A DNA stretch of 64,000 nt from Stenotrophomonas sp. WZN-1. Its GTDB lineage: Bacteria; Pseudomonadota; Gammaproteobacteria; Xanthomonadales; Xanthomonadaceae. Positions 14,905 to 23,874 of the stretch are shown in pieces. The position numbers were made by a program, and so were the translations under genes. The stretch is taken from the NCBI RefSeq assembly GCF_002192255.1, contig NZ_CP021768.1, forward strand, positions 2,250,001 through 2,314,000, in the 5' to 3' direction. The notes under the pieces are model-generated. The model did not search any database. It was given only the letters and a program-made list of their open reading frames with translations, and was not told where the DNA came from. The stretch's first letter is position 1; each line of letters opens with the position of its first letter.

Positions 14905-16349
14905 GGTTGCACCTCCGAATCGACCGGCTTCACGTCGTGGACGGTGCAATCGGGATCCGCGCCCGGCACGAACTTCGGCACCAACTGCATGTCCATGAAA
15001 GGCGACTTGCCGGGCTGGTCGAGGTGCTTATCCGGGACCATCGGGTCGTACCAGTACTGCACCGAGCACGATCGTGACTTGGGTGCCGCCGAGGCCTGAT
15101 CAATCCGGTGGGGGGCTGGCATTACCGCGGGCACGTCGCCCAAGCGCTCCAGCGCGCCCGATAGGCTGGCTTCCGAATCGATCAGGAACTGGCCGGACAC
15201 GACGACACGTTCGCCACCCGAGAGTCCCGCGAGGATCTCGGTGCGGCCCTCACCGCTGCGTCCGGTGCGCACGCGCACGGGGCGGAAGCTGCCGTCGGCA
15301 TCCTGTACGATCATCCGGCTGTCGGCGCCGGTGGCGATCAGTGCTTCGGTCGGTACCAGCGGCATCGCCGCGCCGGCCTGCGGTTGCAGCGTGACCTCGG
15401 CGAACATGCCGGGGGCGAGCACGCCGTCTGGATTGCGCAACACGATGCGTGCCTGCTGTGTGCGGCTGGCGACATCGACCTGTGGTAACAGCGCTTCGAC
15501 TTCGCCGACGAAGGTCTGACCCGGCACAGCGCCAACCAGCGCTTCGACCGGCGTGCCGGGACGCAATTGTGCCGTGCTTGCCTGCGGAATCGCCGCTTCC
15601 AGCCATAGCGTGGTGGTGCCGTTGAGGCGGAACAGTGGCGTGCCGGGCATGACCGTCTGGCCTTCGCGCGCCAACACTTCGGTGACGATGCCATCGCTGG
15701 GCGCACTTAACGCCACGCTACCGTCGCGGCCCATGCCACCGGGCACGCCGAGCACGCGCAGGCGTTGTTGCGCGGCCCATTGCAACTCCCGCGCCGAGGA
15801 TGATTGCGCCTGCCGCAAGGCCTGTGCTTCTGCCAGCGCGCTGCTCCAGCTCGGCGCCAGCAGCGTGGCGAGCGGCTGGCCGCGGCGCACTTGCGTGTAC
15901 GGGGCCTTGACCTGCATCCGGGCGATGAGGCCCTCGACACGGGCGCTGACCACCGACTCCTGGCGCAGATCCCAGGCCAATGTGCCGGGGACACGTATGC
16001 TCTGGGCCAGTCGACCCATCTCGACTACCACTGTGCGGATGCCCACATTCTGTTGCAACCCCGCATCGATGCGTACGCCACCGCCGCCGACGCCGATTTC
16101 ATCGGCGTACTTCGGCACCAGTTGCATGTCCATGAAAGGTGACTTGCCGGGTTTGTCGAAGTGCTGATCCGGCACCATCGGGTCATACCAGTACAGTGCC
16201 TGCCGCTCGGCGGTCGTGGTTGGTGCAGTAGCCTTTGCCATCTCGTGATCAGCGCTGCGCTGCGCCCACCAGTAACCACCACCCAGGCCCACGGCCAGCA
16301 GTGCGAGGGCGGTAATCGCCATCGATATACGAGTCATCGTGCGCGTCAT
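14901..16349 (-). CDS. cusB: CusB adaptor with heavy-metal-binding domain at both ends
   Basis: A 482-residue periplasmic adaptor with one N-terminal helix. Residues about 50-80 form a short heavy-metal-binding domain ([18 protein letters not shown], then FMDMQLVP). Barrel-sandwich and beta-barrel domains of the MFP family follow. The C-terminus repeats the same domain almost exactly ([18 protein letters not shown], then FMDMQLVP). A single N-terminal copy is usual; the second copy looks like a duplication of about 80 bp. Start and stop overlap the neighbouring genes by four bases, so cusC, cusB and cusA are translationally coupled. Confidence 0.9.
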   Translation of the reverse strand: MTRTMTRISMAITALALLAVGLGGGYWWAQRSADHEMAKATAPTTTAERQALYWYDPMVPDQHFDKPGKSPFMDMQLVPKYADEIGVGGGGVRIDAGLQQNVGIRTVVVEMGRLAQSIRVPGTLAWDLRQESVVSARVEGLIARMQVKAPYTQVRRGQPLATLLAPSWSSALAEAQALRQAQSSSARELQWAAQQRLRVLGVPGGMGRDGSVALSAPSDGIVTEVLAREGQTVMPGTPLFRLNGTTTLWLEAAIPQASTAQLRPGTPVEALVGAVPGQTFVGEVEALLPQVDVASRTQQARIVLRNPDGVLAPGMFAEVTLQPQAGAAMPLVPTEALIATGADSRMIVQDADGSFRPVRVRTGRSGEGRTEILAGLSGGERVVVSGQFLIDSEASLSGALERLGDVPAVMPAPHRIDQASAAPKSRSCSVQYWYDPMVPDKHLDQPGKSPFMDMQLVPKFVPGADPDCTVHDVKPVDSEVQP

Positions 16350-17653
16350 GGTGCGGTCTCCTTTTCGGGCAGCAGGTAGGCCAAGGCTGCCCAGGCGCGA
16401 CCGAGTTCGCCCAGGTGACGGGCATGTTCGATGTGCAGTTCGATCTCATCGCGGCGTGCCTCCAGCCAAGGCTGCAAGTCGCCGCCGCCGGCGTAGAGGG
16501 CCAGCGCCGTCTTCGCCCTGTCACGGGCCAGCGGAAGGGTTTCGGTTTCCTTGCGCATCACTTGGCTCTGCAGACCCTGCCATTCGGCCAAGGTCCGCCG
16601 CACGGTTTCGGTCTGGGCACGACGGGCGTCTTCGCGTTCGGCCGCTACCGCGTCCAACTCGGCGCGACGGGCGGCGACGCCGCGATCTTGTCGGTTGCGT
16701 GCAAACAGCGGCAGGTCGACGGCGACCTCGACCATTAGCATGTCGCTGCGGGACATACCTTCTGGCGTGCGATCGCGCTGACCGTAGCTCACGCCGAGGC
16801 TCCAGTCCGGGCGTTTTTCAGCAATCGCCGCGTCGACTTCCGATTCGGCCAGGGCTTCGCGTGAGCGCCACGGCAGCAACGGTCCTTGACGGTCGATCGA
16901 GGTCAGTAGCGCGGCCGGGGCGACAGGCAGAGTCGCTAGCTCTGGCGGTACGCCCTCGGTTTGGATATCCGCCGGGTCCATGCCCAGCCAGCGCGCCAGA
17001 CTGGCGCGAGCCGCTTCTTGCGCTGCCTCGGCGGCATCGATTCGGTTCTCCAGTTCGAGCGCCGCCGCTTGCGTAGCCAACGTATCGGTCACAGTTGTGG
17101 TGCCGCTCGCTAACCGTGCCTTGGCAGTGCGGACGGCGACAGTGGCCGGCTCTCGCAGAGTCTGCAGCGCGGCGACTTCGCGTTGCGCCGCCCACAGGGC
17201 GATCCAGGCCGTGGCGGCCTCTCGCTGTACGACCGATGCCTCGGCCGTTGATAGTGCTTGGGCCTGTTCGATGCCGCGATCAGCCACGGCCTGGCGCGCT
17301 TGACGCTTGGCACGGGCGGGGAATTCCTGCATCACACCGATCTGCTTCATGGTCATGTCATCGGCGCGAAAGTCGAACGCGTCGGCGCCCGTGACGGGCC
17401 AGTTGGCAAGGCCGAGGGTCAGCTTCGGATCGGGCAAGGCGGCCGCGCGCACCGCTTCTTCGCGGGCGGCGAGGGTTTGCGATCGACGCGCAGCGAGTAT
17501 CGGCGCTCGCTCTGTGGCCAGTCGCACAGCATCGTCAAGGGACAGTCCGGGGGGAGCGGACCAAGCAGGGGTGGCAATCAGACCGAGGACCAGCACCAAG
17601 GCGGCCCAACGGCGTTGCCTGCACCAACGGTACAGGGGATAAAGGGCGAACAT
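16346..17653 (-). CDS. cusC: TolC-family outer-membrane protein (CusC type)
   Basis: A 435-residue OEP-family protein with a signal peptide ending near TPAWSAPP. LSLDDAVRLATERAP opens the mature domain, and two coiled-coil repeats follow. The ATG at 17653 is selected because GGAGG is 5 bases upstream; a GTG at 17668 is in frame but overlaps that Shine-Dalgarno. It supplies the outer-membrane duct for CusBA. Its stop overlaps the cusB start. Confidence 0.87.
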   Translation of the reverse strand: MFALYPLYRWCRQRRWAALVLVLGLIATPAWSAPPGLSLDDAVRLATERAPILAARRSQTLAAREEAVRAAALPDPKLTLGLANWPVTGADAFDFRADDMTMKQIGVMQEFPARAKRQARQAVADRGIEQAQALSTAEASVVQREAATAWIALWAAQREVAALQTLREPATVAVRTAKARLASGTTTVTDTLATQAAALELENRIDAAEAAQEAARASLARWLGMDPADIQTEGVPPELATLPVAPAALLTSIDRQGPLLPWRSREALAESEVDAAIAEKRPDWSLGVSYGQRDRTPEGMSRSDMLMVEVAVDLPLFARNRQDRGVAARRAELDAVAAEREDARRAQTETVRRTLAEWQGLQSQVMRKETETLPLARDRAKTALALYAGGGDLQPWLEARRDEIELHIEHARHLGELGRAWAALAYLLPEKETAP

Positions 17654-17724
17654 GAGACCTCCGAACACGCAACGACGAACATGCCGCCAGGAACGGCAGC
17701 GCGAGGACGGGTTGGGGTCGGGGT

Positions 17725-18117
17725 TTAGATCTGCAGGCTACAGAAGCGCTGCGACGGCGGTGGATCGGACCGGCAGGTAGGAACGTCTTTGTAGTACTGG
17801 GCTTCGGCGGGCGGCAACAAGGCCGCGCTCAAAGCGAAGTTCAGCGGCGGCAAGGCCAGTGAAGGTACCTGTAGGGCCTTGATGTCTTGGCTAGTGACGT
17901 GGTCACGCAGACAATGCTGGTCGCATAGCGCCGGCGCCTGCGGATCGGGCATCTCCATTCCTTCGCAGCCCGCCATGATCGTCCGGGGTTCCGGCGGCGC
18001 CTCGTTGATCGGGCACGCATACGCTGCTAGCGCGACCTGTTGGAACAACAATGCCAATAATGCCAGCCAAGCGAAGCGCAGCCGCAGTGACCGAGTCCGG
18101 AACTGGCGTAATTTCAT
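17725..18117 (-). CDS. Small exported Cys-containing protein heading the cus operon
   Basis: A 130-residue protein with a signal peptide (FAWLALLALLFQQVALAAY) and a mature part with six cysteines (ACPIN, GCEGMEM, LCDQHCL, TCRSD, FCSL) and several Met/His residues. This is the first gene of the minus-strand cus operon, 71 bp before cusC. The pattern suits a periplasmic copper/silver-responsive or metal-binding protein, but I do not recognise a named family. The start codon follows a GGAAACGCCG region with a modest Shine-Dalgarno. Confidence 0.6.
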   Translation of the reverse strand: MKLRQFRTRSLRLRFAWLALLALLFQQVALAAYACPINEAPPEPRTIMAGCEGMEMPDPQAPALCDQHCLRDHVTSQDIKALQVPSLALPPLNFALSAALLPPAEAQYYKDVPTCRSDPPPSQRFCSLQI

Positions 18118-18439
18118 CGGCGTTTCCCGCAGCACAACACTGTGCCATGGCGAACGAGCGCCATGGTCGGGATTCGCGCGAAACGGGCCAAGGACGAGGA
18201 CATCGCTAAGAAGTGTACTGCGGACGAGTCCATTTGGAAGCGCGACGAATTCAGAAAGTTCCCGAGATCCAGCGGTTTCGTACTGGTCAAGGGCTGGCAG
18301 AAGGCGCCTGCGGGCTATCAGGCGGGATAATTCAATATTATCCCGTGTAAATTTATAGCCGAAGTTATGACCACTTCCGTACTTTATTGTTATGTAATTA
18401 CGTGGTATGTAATACATTACGAAATAGTCGGAGAGGGCG
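18118..18439. promoter_or_regulatory. Divergent region between cus operon and kfrA-like gene, with perfect palindrome
   Basis: This 322-bp region separates the cus operon (minus) from the first kfrA-like gene (plus). It contains the perfect palindrome CGGGATAAT-TCAAT-ATTATCCCG at 18323-18345 and, nearer the gene, an AT-rich tract with repeated TGTAAT/ATTAC words (18388-18422). The palindrome is a likely operator for the coiled-coil DNA-binding protein encoded downstream, since a palindrome of identical design precedes the second kfrA-like gene. A 62-codon ORF (18142-18330) has no recognisable content and I do not call it a gene. Confidence 0.55.
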
Positions 18440-19486
18440 ATGGCACGCGGCGGCTTGTACAAGAGCGACATCCAGAAGGCCCGCGATACGCTGCGGGCGC
18501 AGGGCAAGCACCCGTCAGTGGACGCGGTGCGGGTGGCGCTGGGCAACACCGGCTCCAAGACCACCATTCACCGCTACCTGAAGGAACTGGAAGAAGAGGA
18601 AGGGCAAGGCCTGGGCGCCAAGGTTGCGGTCAGCGAAGCCCTGCAGGATGTAGTAGGCCGGCTCGCCGGGCGCCTGCACGAGGAGGCTGAGATCGTCGTC
18701 ACCGAAGCACAGCAGCGCTTCGCGGCCCAGCTACAGGAGCGTACGGGCGCATTGGAGCAGGCTCAGCAGAAAACAGCCGCACTCGGCGATCAGTTGCAGC
18801 GGACCGAGACGATCCTGCAGGAAGAGCGCGCCGCCCATGCGTCGACCCAGCAGACCTTGGCCGATCGGGTGACCGAGGTGGCCCGACTCAATGAGCGCAT
18901 CGCCGGCCTGACCGCCCGCCTGGGCGAGCACGAGACCCATGCGAAGTCGCTGGAAGAAAAGCATGCCCACGCCCGCGACGCACTGGAGCACTACCGAACC
19001 TCGGTGAAGGAGCAGCGCGAACAGGAACAGCGGCGCCACGAGCACCAGGTGCAAGAACTGCAGGTCGCGCTGCGCCAGGCTAACGAGGCCCTGACGGCCA
19101 AGAACCACGAATTGCTCCAGCTCAACCGCGACAACAGCCAATGGCTGGAGCGCCACGGGCGCCTGGAGCGGGAGCTGACCGAAGTCCGCCGCGGCATCGA
19201 GGTCCAGCAAAAGGAACTGGACGCCTTGCGGCTGATGGCCGCAGAGCATCAGGCATTGCAGGGGCGGTGGGCCGAAGACGCACAGGCTCTGGAGAGGGCG
19301 CGGGCCGAGTTGGCCAGTGTTCGTGCCGAAGCGGCCAAGGAGCGGGAACGCCGCGAGCAGGCCGAGATCGAGGCCTTGCGTGCCGGCGTACGACTGGAAA
19401 CACTGGAACAACTACTGGTGCAGCTGAAACCCGATCAGGCCGCTGCCGACACCGCGTCAGGCGAAAAGGGGCGGGGTCGTGGATAG
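18440..19486 (+). CDS. KfrA-type DNA-binding coiled-coil protein
   Basis: A 348-residue protein. Residues 1-60 form the KfrA N-terminal winged-helix domain (SDIQKARDTLRAQGKHPSVD, then VALGNTGSKTTIHRYLKEL). Residues about 80-330 are an almost unbroken alanine/glutamate/glutamine-rich coiled coil. KfrA proteins of broad-host-range plasmids bind their own promoter and help organise plasmid segregation. Here the gene marks the left part of an island-like segment. It is preceded by a palindrome (18323-18345) that is a likely autoregulatory site. Start context GGAGAGGGCG-ATG is good. Confidence 0.82.
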   Translation: MARGGLYKSDIQKARDTLRAQGKHPSVDAVRVALGNTGSKTTIHRYLKELEEEEGQGLGAKVAVSEALQDVVGRLAGRLHEEAEIVVTEAQQRFAAQLQERTGALEQAQQKTAALGDQLQRTETILQEERAAHASTQQTLADRVTEVARLNERIAGLTARLGEHETHAKSLEEKHAHARDALEHYRTSVKEQREQEQRRHEHQVQELQVALRQANEALTAKNHELLQLNRDNSQWLERHGRLERELTEVRRGIEVQQKELDALRLMAAEHQALQGRWAEDAQALERARAELASVRAEAAKERERREQAEIEALRAGVRLETLEQLLVQLKPDQAAADTASGEKGRGRG

Positions 19487-19558
19487 CCTCGACAAGGTAC
19501 CATTTTTTTCCGACATCCTCATGATTCATAAGAGGAAATTTGATTCTATGGGGCATTT

Positions 19559-20544
19559 TTACACGTATCTCGGCTGAATCCCCAGGGCCTTGAGCTCGAA
19601 GTTCAGGCCGCGCGGAAGAATGCCGACCTCGTCATCAAGCTCCAATAGCTCTGACAGCGAGCGCTCCTGTTCGCCTTTCACCTTGTTGAGCACCAAGGTG
19701 TTGATGCCGTGCGCCTTCAGCTGAGCACGAACCATCGGCTCGACCATGGGAAGTAGGTTGATCCCGGTCGTGTCCCACTCATGCTGCAGGCCTGCCACCA
19801 AGCCCCGTGCGATCTGCTTGTGGTGCCCCTCGGGAGCGCCCGGACTTCTACCCACGAAGGACAGAACGTCATTGAAGGAGCTGCTGAATCGCTCAGAGAG
19901 CTTTCGCACGCTGGTTAGAATGAATGGTGCCAGCAAGAAGGTGTAGCGGGTCTGGCAGACATTTTCGACCGCAGCCGTTTCGAGGTGTGCGGGATCCGTG
20001 GGATCAAACGGTGGGTGCGAGCGTAGCGGTACGCCGTCGGCGTCCAGCTCAGTGCTGCCAAACCAAGCGCTGAAGTAGTCTGCCTTGAGTGCTTTGGCGT
20101 GTTCCACTTCGGTAGTGAAGTCCGAATAGTCGGTGAAGCTGAACGCAATTCGCATCAGCGAGGTTGGATAGTCCGTCGCTGCGAGGTGTTCGTCCACCCA
20201 TTGGCGCTGATGTGGTCCAGTCCGGCGGAGGATCCCTCGGGGCTGATGATGCGCGGCATGAACAGGGTGGTGCCGCCGACCTGCAGGCTCATTGAGCTGA
20301 TCCTGGCGACAAACTGCAGAAGCGCTGAGGCGGTGGCCTGGCCGCTCTGCTGGGCCTGGGTGGCGCGTTGGGCAATCCGCTGGGCGAGGTCCCAGTCGTT
20401 TTCGGTCCAGTCCAGGTTGGCCAGACCGTCCTCCCAGCCGGGCGCGCTCAGCAGTCCCGGCTCAAACGGGACGCTGAGCAAAGACAACGGCGATTGCGGG
20501 CGCGGTTGCCCGTCAGCGGGGTCAGCAGGGTGGAAAGTTGACAT
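19559..20544 (-). pseudogene. DUF4209-like gene interrupted by a frameshift
   Basis: Two overlapping minus-strand frames make one protein of about 328 residues. The first (20544-20155) ends SAGLDHIS and then goes out of frame. The second, entered around 20200, reads QRQWVDEHLAATDYPTSLM and continues to 19559. Restoring one base near 20207 (in GCCAATGG) would join them. The C-terminal part has the pattern KQIARGLVAGL ... GINLLPMVEPMVRAQLK ... HGINTLVLN seen in DUF4209/HEPN-like proteins. It is the last gene of the minus-strand group that begins with the second kfrA. The break may be a true mutation or a sequencing error. Confidence 0.5.
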
Positions 20545-20715
20545 GGAATACCCCTGTCAGGGCCTGGGGAGGATGCCGGTCAGGCGTCGGTGACGTACGG
20601 TCGCGTGCCGGCCAGGCAGTAATGCCGCCAGGTGGCACCGCGCTGGTTGCAGCGGCCCCCAGTGGTGGATGGTGTCCTGCATTGCACGCAAAGAGCAGAT
20701 CGCCGCTAGACGTCG

Positions 20716-21132
20716 TTAAAGGCCCAGCGCTCGTTTGTGAGCCAGCGCCGCCTTGGCGCGCCAGCCCATCACCGCTCCGCCAGCGGAGAAGCCGATCGCG
20801 TAGTGCAGGCCGACGTTGGGTGCGGTGCCCACCAGTGCAATTACGCCACTGACCAGCGCGAGCGCGGGGTACACCATTCCCAGCAGCAGCACCCGCAGCG
20901 AACGGGAGCGTTCAATGCCCGCCACACCGGCGTAGCGCCAGCGCACGAAGCCATCGTGTAGCAAGGCGTGGCTGAGCGCGGCGATCCCGCCGAGCAGCAG
21001 GCCCGCCAGAACGTGATACAGCTCACTCGGTACCCGGGCATGCAGCGTTGACATGATCGGAAACAGCGCGATGAAGAGCGCGAGCATGGTCATGTCGGCT
21101 GCGTGCGCGCGTCGGGAGATGGTGGTTGTCAT
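20716..21132 (-). CDS. Small membrane protein, unknown function
   Basis: A 138-residue protein with four predicted membrane helices (about residues 14-30, 41-60, 83-101 and 104-125) and basic ends. I recognise no family. The ATG at 21132 overlaps the stop of the upstream gene by four bases, so it is translationally coupled to the GNAT-like gene. A 171-bp stretch without a clear gene (20545-20715) separates it from the frameshifted gene downstream. Confidence 0.6.
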   Translation of the reverse strand: MTTTISRRAHAADMTMLALFIALFPIMSTLHARVPSELYHVLAGLLLGGIAALSHALLHDGFVRWRYAGVAGIERSRSLRVLLLGMVYPALALVSGVIALVGTAPNVGLHYAIGFSAGGAVMGWRAKAALAHKRALGL

Positions 21133-21650
21133 CGGTGTGTCTCCTTTCGTTGTGCAATGAATTGGGCGATGGCATCGGGGTCGTCCCACAGCGGCCGTAC
21201 GTGTGCCCGGTCGGCGTGTTGCTGTGCAGCCAGGGCGTGGTCAGCCGACCAGTCATGGCACGCCCGCCAGGCCTTGGATGGACGATAGAAATTGGCGTGC
21301 TGCAGTTCGATAAACCCTTTGCGTCTGAGGAAGGCGGGCAGCCGGGGATTCTGTACGCGCTCCACGAACAGCGCCGGCCACGGAATCAAGGTATCGCACA
21401 GCTCAATGAATTCGGTCAGCCAACCGCGGCCTTTGAGGCGGGGGTTGAGCTGGATATTGCTCAGGGTCAGTACCGGAACCGCATCCCCCAACCCGGCCAA
21501 CGGCTGTCGTGCGTGCTTGATCCAGATCCGGGTGCCGGCGCGCTTGAGCTCTACACAGTCGGGGATCTCGGCGGCATCGACCAGCGAGATCCACTTGAAC
21601 AGCTGTAGTTCGATGCTGGGGATCCGGTTCAACTGGGCATTGCTCATCAT
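21129..21650 (-). CDS. GNAT-like acetyltransferase-fold protein
   Basis: A 173-residue protein. The central part, LTLSNIQLNPRLKGRGWLTE followed by ALFVERVQNPRLPAFLRRKGF, follows the GNAT order: a strand, a basic Gly-containing CoA-phosphate loop (RLKGRGW), then an Asn-Pro/Arg-Lys-Gly-Phe end. The substrate is unknown. It lies in a minus-strand row kfrA2, GNAT-like, membrane protein, DUF4209-like, and the 4-base overlap with the membrane gene suggests coupled translation. Two consecutive ATG codons give alternative starts three bases apart. Confidence 0.5.
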   Translation of the reverse strand: MMSNAQLNRIPSIELQLFKWISLVDAAEIPDCVELKRAGTRIWIKHARQPLAGLGDAVPVLTLSNIQLNPRLKGRGWLTEFIELCDTLIPWPALFVERVQNPRLPAFLRRKGFIELQHANFYRPSKAWRACHDWSADHALAAQQHADRAHVRPLWDDPDAIAQFIAQRKETHR

Positions 21651-21760
21651 TGATCGGGTGCCTGGTGGGTCTGTTGGGCCAGTGGAGTGGCGGCGGGAGC
21701 GCTGCCCTGCCCCGCCGGCGGGTGATCGCGCGGGAGGGGCTGCTCGCAGCGGTCATCGGC

Positions 21761-22681
21761 CTACCGCGGGCGCGCCTTGCGGAGCGGTTTGGGTTTGGTT
21801 GGCACCGGCGCTGCCGGCGGGGTCAGTGCAGCGCGCACCTGCTCGGGCAGATCGCCCAGGCGCTCAAGCTGGCTGGCATAGGCGCTGGCCAGTGCGCGCT
21901 GGATGTCGCGCTCGCGCAGCGCCTGGGCGCTGGCCTGTTCGGCCTGCTGACGGGCCGAGCTCAGCTCGCTGAGCTCACGCTGTTGCTGGCGGGCTTGTGT
22001 GGTGACGCTGTGCTGAAGCTGCTGCAGGGCCTGGCGCGCCCGGTCCACCTCGGCCACGGCGCGGTCCTCGGTGGCGCGCAGGTGCGCCAGCAGCTCATCG
22101 CGCTCGGCGCTGTGCTGGTCGGCTTTCTGCGCCAGCTCGGTGCGCAGCGCGGCCAGTTGACCTTCCAGGTGTTCGTTACGCCTATACGCGCCGTCGCGTT
22201 GCCGGAGCAGGTCGTCGCGCTGGTTGTGCAGCTGTTGCAGCTGCTCGCGCAGGGCGGCTGCGCTGGCCTCGGCTGTGCGGGCCTGGTGCTGGGCCTGGGA
22301 CAGTTGCTCCAGCGCCTGGCTGCGCTCTTGAGCCAGCACGTCCTGCTGGCTGGCCAGGGCGGCCTGCGCCGCCTGCAGATTGGCGCGTTCGCCGGCCACC
22401 ACGGCCTGCGCGTGTTCGGCGGCGGCCTCCAGCGCGGCGGCCCAGCAGCGTTGCGCCAACGCGTCCACCGCCGCCGGCACGTCCGGGCGGCCCTGTTCCT
22501 GGGCGCGCTGGCGCAGGCGTGCGCCGACGCTGGCCCACCAGGTCTCCAAGTGACGGGTCACGGTATTGGGGGAGCCGGTCCCCAGGTGGGCACGAATGCG
22601 CTCCACGGTGGGCCGCTCCCCGCCGGCGACGAGGTCATCGGCGGCGTTATGCACATCCAACTCGGTCAGGCCACGGGCCAT
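21761..22681 (-). CDS. Second KfrA-type DNA-binding coiled-coil protein
   Basis: A 306-residue protein. Residues 1-60 match the KfrA N-terminal domain (LTELDVHNAADDLVAGGERP, then LGTGSPNTVTRHLETWW). A long Ala/Gln/Glu/Arg coiled coil follows (about 80-270), then a basic Pro-rich tail (KPKPLRKARPR). It is divergent from the tyrosine recombinase gene, with the perfect palindrome 22722-22750 between them. KfrA-like genes are often paired with such recombinases on islands, so it may regulate both itself and the recombinase. Confidence 0.78.
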   Translation of the reverse strand: MARGLTELDVHNAADDLVAGGERPTVERIRAHLGTGSPNTVTRHLETWWASVGARLRQRAQEQGRPDVPAAVDALAQRCWAAALEAAAEHAQAVVAGERANLQAAQAALASQQDVLAQERSQALEQLSQAQHQARTAEASAAALREQLQQLHNQRDDLLRQRDGAYRRNEHLEGQLAALRTELAQKADQHSAERDELLAHLRATEDRAVAEVDRARQALQQLQHSVTTQARQQQRELSELSSARQQAEQASAQALRERDIQRALASAYASQLERLGDLPEQVRAALTPPAAPVPTKPKPLRKARPR

Positions 22682-22721
22682 GCGGGTCTCCTGGGTTCAA
22701 ACTTACGGCGGCAGGCGCTGC

Positions 22722-22750
22722 ACTTCCGATAATGTAGAATTATCGGAAGT
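22722..22750. promoter_or_regulatory. Perfect 12-bp inverted repeat: operator or recombination site
   Basis: ACTTCCGATAAT-GTAGA-ATTATCGGAAGT is perfect over both 12-bp arms with a 5-bp centre. A second small palindrome, GTAGC-GAA-GCTAC (22749-22761), abuts it. The site lies between a kfrA-like gene and a tyrosine recombinase gene. It shares GATAAT-N5-ATTATC with the palindrome upstream of the first kfrA-like gene. It could be a KfrA operator, or a core site for the recombinase because XerC/D-like arms flank a short centre. Confidence 0.65.
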
Positions 22751-22787
22751 AGCGAAGCTACTGTGTAGCGAGGAATACATAGTACAT

Positions 22788-23867
22788 ATGAAAAACATCA
22801 CTTCTACGACCGTTGATCGGACGCTCGCCCTGCCCGAGCCGGCCCGGCTGTCGGCGCAGGCCGCCACCGCCGCCGATCAGATCCTGGCGGCGGCGCGCAG
22901 CGCCAATACCACCCGTAGCTACCGCACCGCCCTGCGCTACTGGGCCGGCTGGTACCAGGGCCGCTACGGCCAGTCGCTGCGGCTGCCGGTGCCGACGGCA
23001 ACGGTGGTGCAGTTCATCGTCGACCACGTGGCCCGCGACACCGCCGAGGGCGTGCGCTGGGAGTTGCCGGCCGCGTTGGACCAGGCGCTGGTGGCGGCCA
23101 GGTTGAAGAGCCGCCCCGGCCCGTGGCGCTTGGCCACCCTCACCCACCGCGTCTCGGTGCTGAGCAAGGTCCATCAGCTGCAGCAACTGGCCAACCCCAT
23201 CGACAGCGCCGAGGTGCGCCAGCTGCTGGCCAGCGCCCGCCGGACCGCGCACAAGCGTGGCGAGCGCCCACGCAAGAAGGTTGCGATCACCCGGGTGGAG
23301 CTGCACGCGCTGCTGGCCACCTGCGGCCCCGACCTGGCCGGAGTGCGCGATCGTGCCCTGCTCTACTTCGGCTTTGCTACGGGCGGTCGCCGTCGCAGCG
23401 AGGTGGCGGCCGCGACCCTGGCCCATCTGCGTGCGCTGCCCGAGGGCGGCTTTGTCTACCACCTGGACCAGGGCAAGACCCTGCAGGACGGGCCCAAGGC
23501 CGGCGGCAGTCCGGACAAGCCGCTACTGGGCGCGGCCGCGACCGCGTTGCAGGCATGGCTGGACGCCGCCAAGCTCGCCGAAGGGGCGCTGTTTCGCCGG
23601 GTGTGGGGTAACCGGGTCGGCCCGGCGTTGAGTGATCGCGCCATCGCCCTGGTCATCCAGCGCCGTGCCGCGCTGGCCGGCCTGGAGGGAGACTTTGGCG
23701 GGCACAGCCTGCGCTCGGGCTTCATCACCGAAGGGGCGCGCCAGGGCGTGGCCCTGCCCGCCCTGATGGCGATGACCGATCACCTCTCGGTAGCCAGTGT
23801 GATTGGGTACTTCCAGCAAGGCGGCGCGGTGAACAACCCCGCGGCGCGACTATCGGATGCGCCCTGA
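22788..23867 (+). CDS. Tyrosine recombinase/integrase
   Basis: A 359-residue phage-integrase family protein. The N-terminal SAM-like DNA-binding domain (about 25-150) includes TTRSYRTALRYWAGWYQ. The catalytic domain shows the first Arg in FATGGRRRSEVAA, the HSLR box as GGHSLRSGF, and a C-terminal region MTDHLSVASVIGYFQ with His and the Tyr nucleophile. The ATG at 22788 is chosen because the N-terminal domain begins there. It probably mobilises the surrounding island, or a part of it. The stop is 7 bp from the stop of the convergent Pycsar cyclase gene. Confidence 0.85.
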   Translation: MKNITSTTVDRTLALPEPARLSAQAATAADQILAAARSANTTRSYRTALRYWAGWYQGRYGQSLRLPVPTATVVQFIVDHVARDTAEGVRWELPAALDQALVAARLKSRPGPWRLATLTHRVSVLSKVHQLQQLANPIDSAEVRQLLASARRTAHKRGERPRKKVAITRVELHALLATCGPDLAGVRDRALLYFGFATGGRRRSEVAAATLAHLRALPEGGFVYHLDQGKTLQDGPKAGGSPDKPLLGAAATALQAWLDAAKLAEGALFRRVWGNRVGPALSDRAIALVIQRRAALAGLEGDFGGHSLRSGFITEGARQGVALPALMAMTDHLSVASVIGYFQQGGAVNNPAARLSDAP

Positions 23868-23874
23868 TCGCGGG

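Noticed and set aside
18213..18225. TGTACTGCGGAC as the left end of the Tn7-like element
   Set aside because: It matches only part of the right-end sequence and the five bases before it (AGAAG) do not equal the ATTAT next to the right end.
18142..18330. 62-codon plus-strand ORF between cus operon and kfrA-like gene
   Set aside because: No Shine-Dalgarno, no recognisable content, and it runs into the operator palindrome.
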